Below, piece by piece: positions 54,501 to 57,500 of a DNA stretch of 64,000 bases. The position numbers and the translations under genes were made by a program. Under the pieces are notes generated by a model that saw nothing but the letters and a program-made list of their open reading frames with translations, searched no databases and had not been told where the DNA came from. Positions within the stretch are counted from its first letter, which is position 1, and every line of letters begins with the position of its first letter. The stretch is taken from positions 97,877,001 through 97,941,000 of the forward strand of contig NC_134141.1 in assembly GCF_033958435.1 (NCBI RefSeq). Direction: 5' to 3'. The DNA comes from Carettochelys insculpta. Its lineage: Eukaryota; Chordata; Testudines; Carettochelyidae.

Positions 54501-57500
54501 CTTCGAAGTTGAATGTCGAAGTAGGGCACGTGTAGACGATCCACGTCCCGCAACATCGAAATAGCGGGGTCCGCCATGGCGGCCATCAGCTGAGAGGTTG
54601 AGAGACGCTCTCTCTCCAGCCCCTGCAGGGCTCTATGGTCACTGTGTGCAGCAGCCCTTAGCCCAGGGCTTCTGGCTGCTGCTGCTGCTGCAGCTGGGGA
54701 TCCATGCTGCATGCACAGGGTCTGCAACCAGTTGTCGGCTCTGTGGATCTTGTGTTGTTTAGTGCAACTGTGTCTGGGAGGGGCCCTTTAAGGGAGCGGC
54801 TTGCTGTTGAGTCTGCCCTGTGACCCTGTCTGCAGCTGTTCCTGGCACCCTTATTTCGATGTGTGCTACTTTGGCATGTAGACGTTCCCTCGCAGCGCCT
54901 ATTTCGATGTGGTGCTGCCCAACGTCGAAGTTGAACGTCGACGTTGCCAGCCCTGGAGGACGTGTAGACGTTATTCATCGAAATAGATTATTTCGACGTC
55001 GCTACTTCGAAATAAGCTATTTCCATGTAGCGTGCACGTGTAGACGTAGCCTGTATATAGTAGATACCTCTTTTACTACAAATGCCTTAATGTTTGTGAT
55101 TAAGAAGTTTATATATACACATTACTATTCAATATATTAAATTACACTCAGTTCATGTTCATGTTTTTAAAGTTTTTCTCACAACTTAAAGACTTCAAAC
55201 AATTTTTAAATGAAAGCAGCACAATTCTGTGGCTGATTATAATGTGAGAAGCAAACTGACCACCTCTTTAGTTCTTTCTGTACCAGGAACCCTGTCACAA
55301 CTCAAAGCAGGGGGAAGGCATATGGTTTGTGAAATAATTTGAACAGTCTCTGAAGATGAATGCTCTAAACCAAATGCCTATCTAATACCAAGCCATGAGA
55401 AAAAGAGAATCAGGGCTGGGATTTTTGATCCTGCCGTTCTTTTGAGTTAGCAGGTCCAGAAAGGACTGAATACTGATGCATTTACAGATTGACATTCATA
55501 AGAGGAACAAAAAACAGAACTGCCTGGGACAACTTATTGCAATGAGAATAACTCATGCTTTGTCATGAATTTTCTTAGAATGTGGGGTAGTGGCTATAGC
55601 CTGTCCAGGACAGTAGGGCCGTGTCTACACGTGCCCCAAACTTCGAAATGACCACGCAAATGGCCATTTCGAAGTTTACTAATGAAGTGCTGAAATGCAT
55701 ATTCAGCGCTTCATTAGCATGCGGGTGGCAGCAGCGCTTCGAAATTGCAGCCGCTTGCCGCCGTGCGTCTCGTCCAGACAGGGCTCCTTTTCGAAAGGAC
55801 CCCGCCTACTTCGAAGTCCCCTTATTCCCATGAGCTGATGGGAATAAGAGGACTTCGAAGTAGGCGGGGTCCTTTCGAAAAGGAGCCCTGTCGGGACGAG
55901 CCGCGCGGCGGCAAGCGGCAGCAATTTCGAAGCGCCGCTGCCGCCCGCATGCTAATGAAGCGCTGAATATGCATTTCAGCGCTTCATTAGTAAACTTCGA
56001 AATGGCCATTTGCGTGGCCATTTCGAAGTTTGGGACACGTGTAGACGTAGCTTAGGAGGGCACTGTCATCAGAGGTCTGATCCTGCGTTGCTTTGGAAAA
56101 TAAACACAGAGCTTCTTGTTCACTTGGGAGGTTAGCAGTTTCCAAGATGGCCCACTGAGTAAGTATGTTCACTACGAAATTATGACAAGTATCAGATGGG
56201 TAGCCATGTTAGTATGCATCTGCAAGAACAAGGAGTCCTGAGGCACCTAAAAGACTAAAAATTATTTGGGTATAACCTTTCATGGGCAGAAACCCACTTC
56301 ATCAGATGCATTTGATGATGCTTATTTCCAAATAAATCTATTAGTCTTAAAGGTGCTGCAGGATTCCTCATAGTATTGAATTTTGTAACTGCCGCTTGTG
56401 ATTGATGATGAAATGCTTGTTGAGGTCATCTGCCAGTGAGTTCTGGGAGGTATGCTGCAGAACCGATACACTGGTTCCATAAGCTGAGCACCTCCACACA
56501 CTGTGAAAGGATTTTAGCCCTTCCATGTCTGTACAAAAAACAGTTATCATGTACAGAACACAGTCATCATGTTGTCTGACATTATCTCGATCACGTCTAC
56601 CAAAGTATTCAGGATGTGGGCGTACCATGGCTTTATATAAGGGCAATAAGATATTCTCCATCTTATTCTCTATCCCTTTTTTAAGGATTCCTAACATCCT
56701 GTTTGCTTTTTTGACTGCTGCTGCACACTGCATGGATGTTTTCAGAGAACTATCCACGATGACTTCAAGATCTCTTTCCTAATTTGTTGTAACTAAATTA
56801 GCCCCCTTCATATTGTATGTATGGTTGGGGTTATTTTTTTCCAATACGCATTACTTTATATGTATACACATTAAATTTCATTTGCCATTTTGTTGCCCAA
56901 TCACTCAGGTTTGTGAGATCTCTTTGAAGTTCTTCACAGTCTGCTTTGGTCTTAACTAAACTAGCAGCTTAGTATCATTCATAAACTTTGCTACCTCGCA
57001 GTTTACCCATTTCTCCCGATCATTGATGAAAATAAGTTGAATAGGATTGGTCCTAGGACTGGCCCTTGGCCAACGCCACAAGTTACCCCCTCCATTCTGA
57101 AAATTTACCATTTGTTCCTACTCTTTGTTTCCTGTTTTTAACCAATTCTCAATCCATGAAAGAATCTTCCCTCTTATCAGTAGAAAGTAGCATTAGAAAG
57201 GACCTGACAAGAAGGTTGGTCTACCCCTCCCGTTATGGCCTCAGTAATGAGCATGAGGAAATTCAAAATGTAGGTTCTGACCAAAAGATGCTCCTTGAAA
57301 GATTCTCCAGGCTCAGGAGCCTTGTGCACATGTGTACCCATGTGTGCAATGTGGGAGAGCTGGCAACAGATTTCACTGAGCCATGGAAAAGGTAAGGAAG
57401 GGGCTTCAGCTCCAGGTTCCCTCAAAAGGGGTGAGGCTTTGGATGGCAATGGCAAGGTTGTGGGGTTGGCTACCCCCAACCAGCTCTCAGCACTGCCCAG

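Noticed and set aside
55621..56021. Four 70-73 codon frames
   Set aside because: Same palindrome effect in the second copy.
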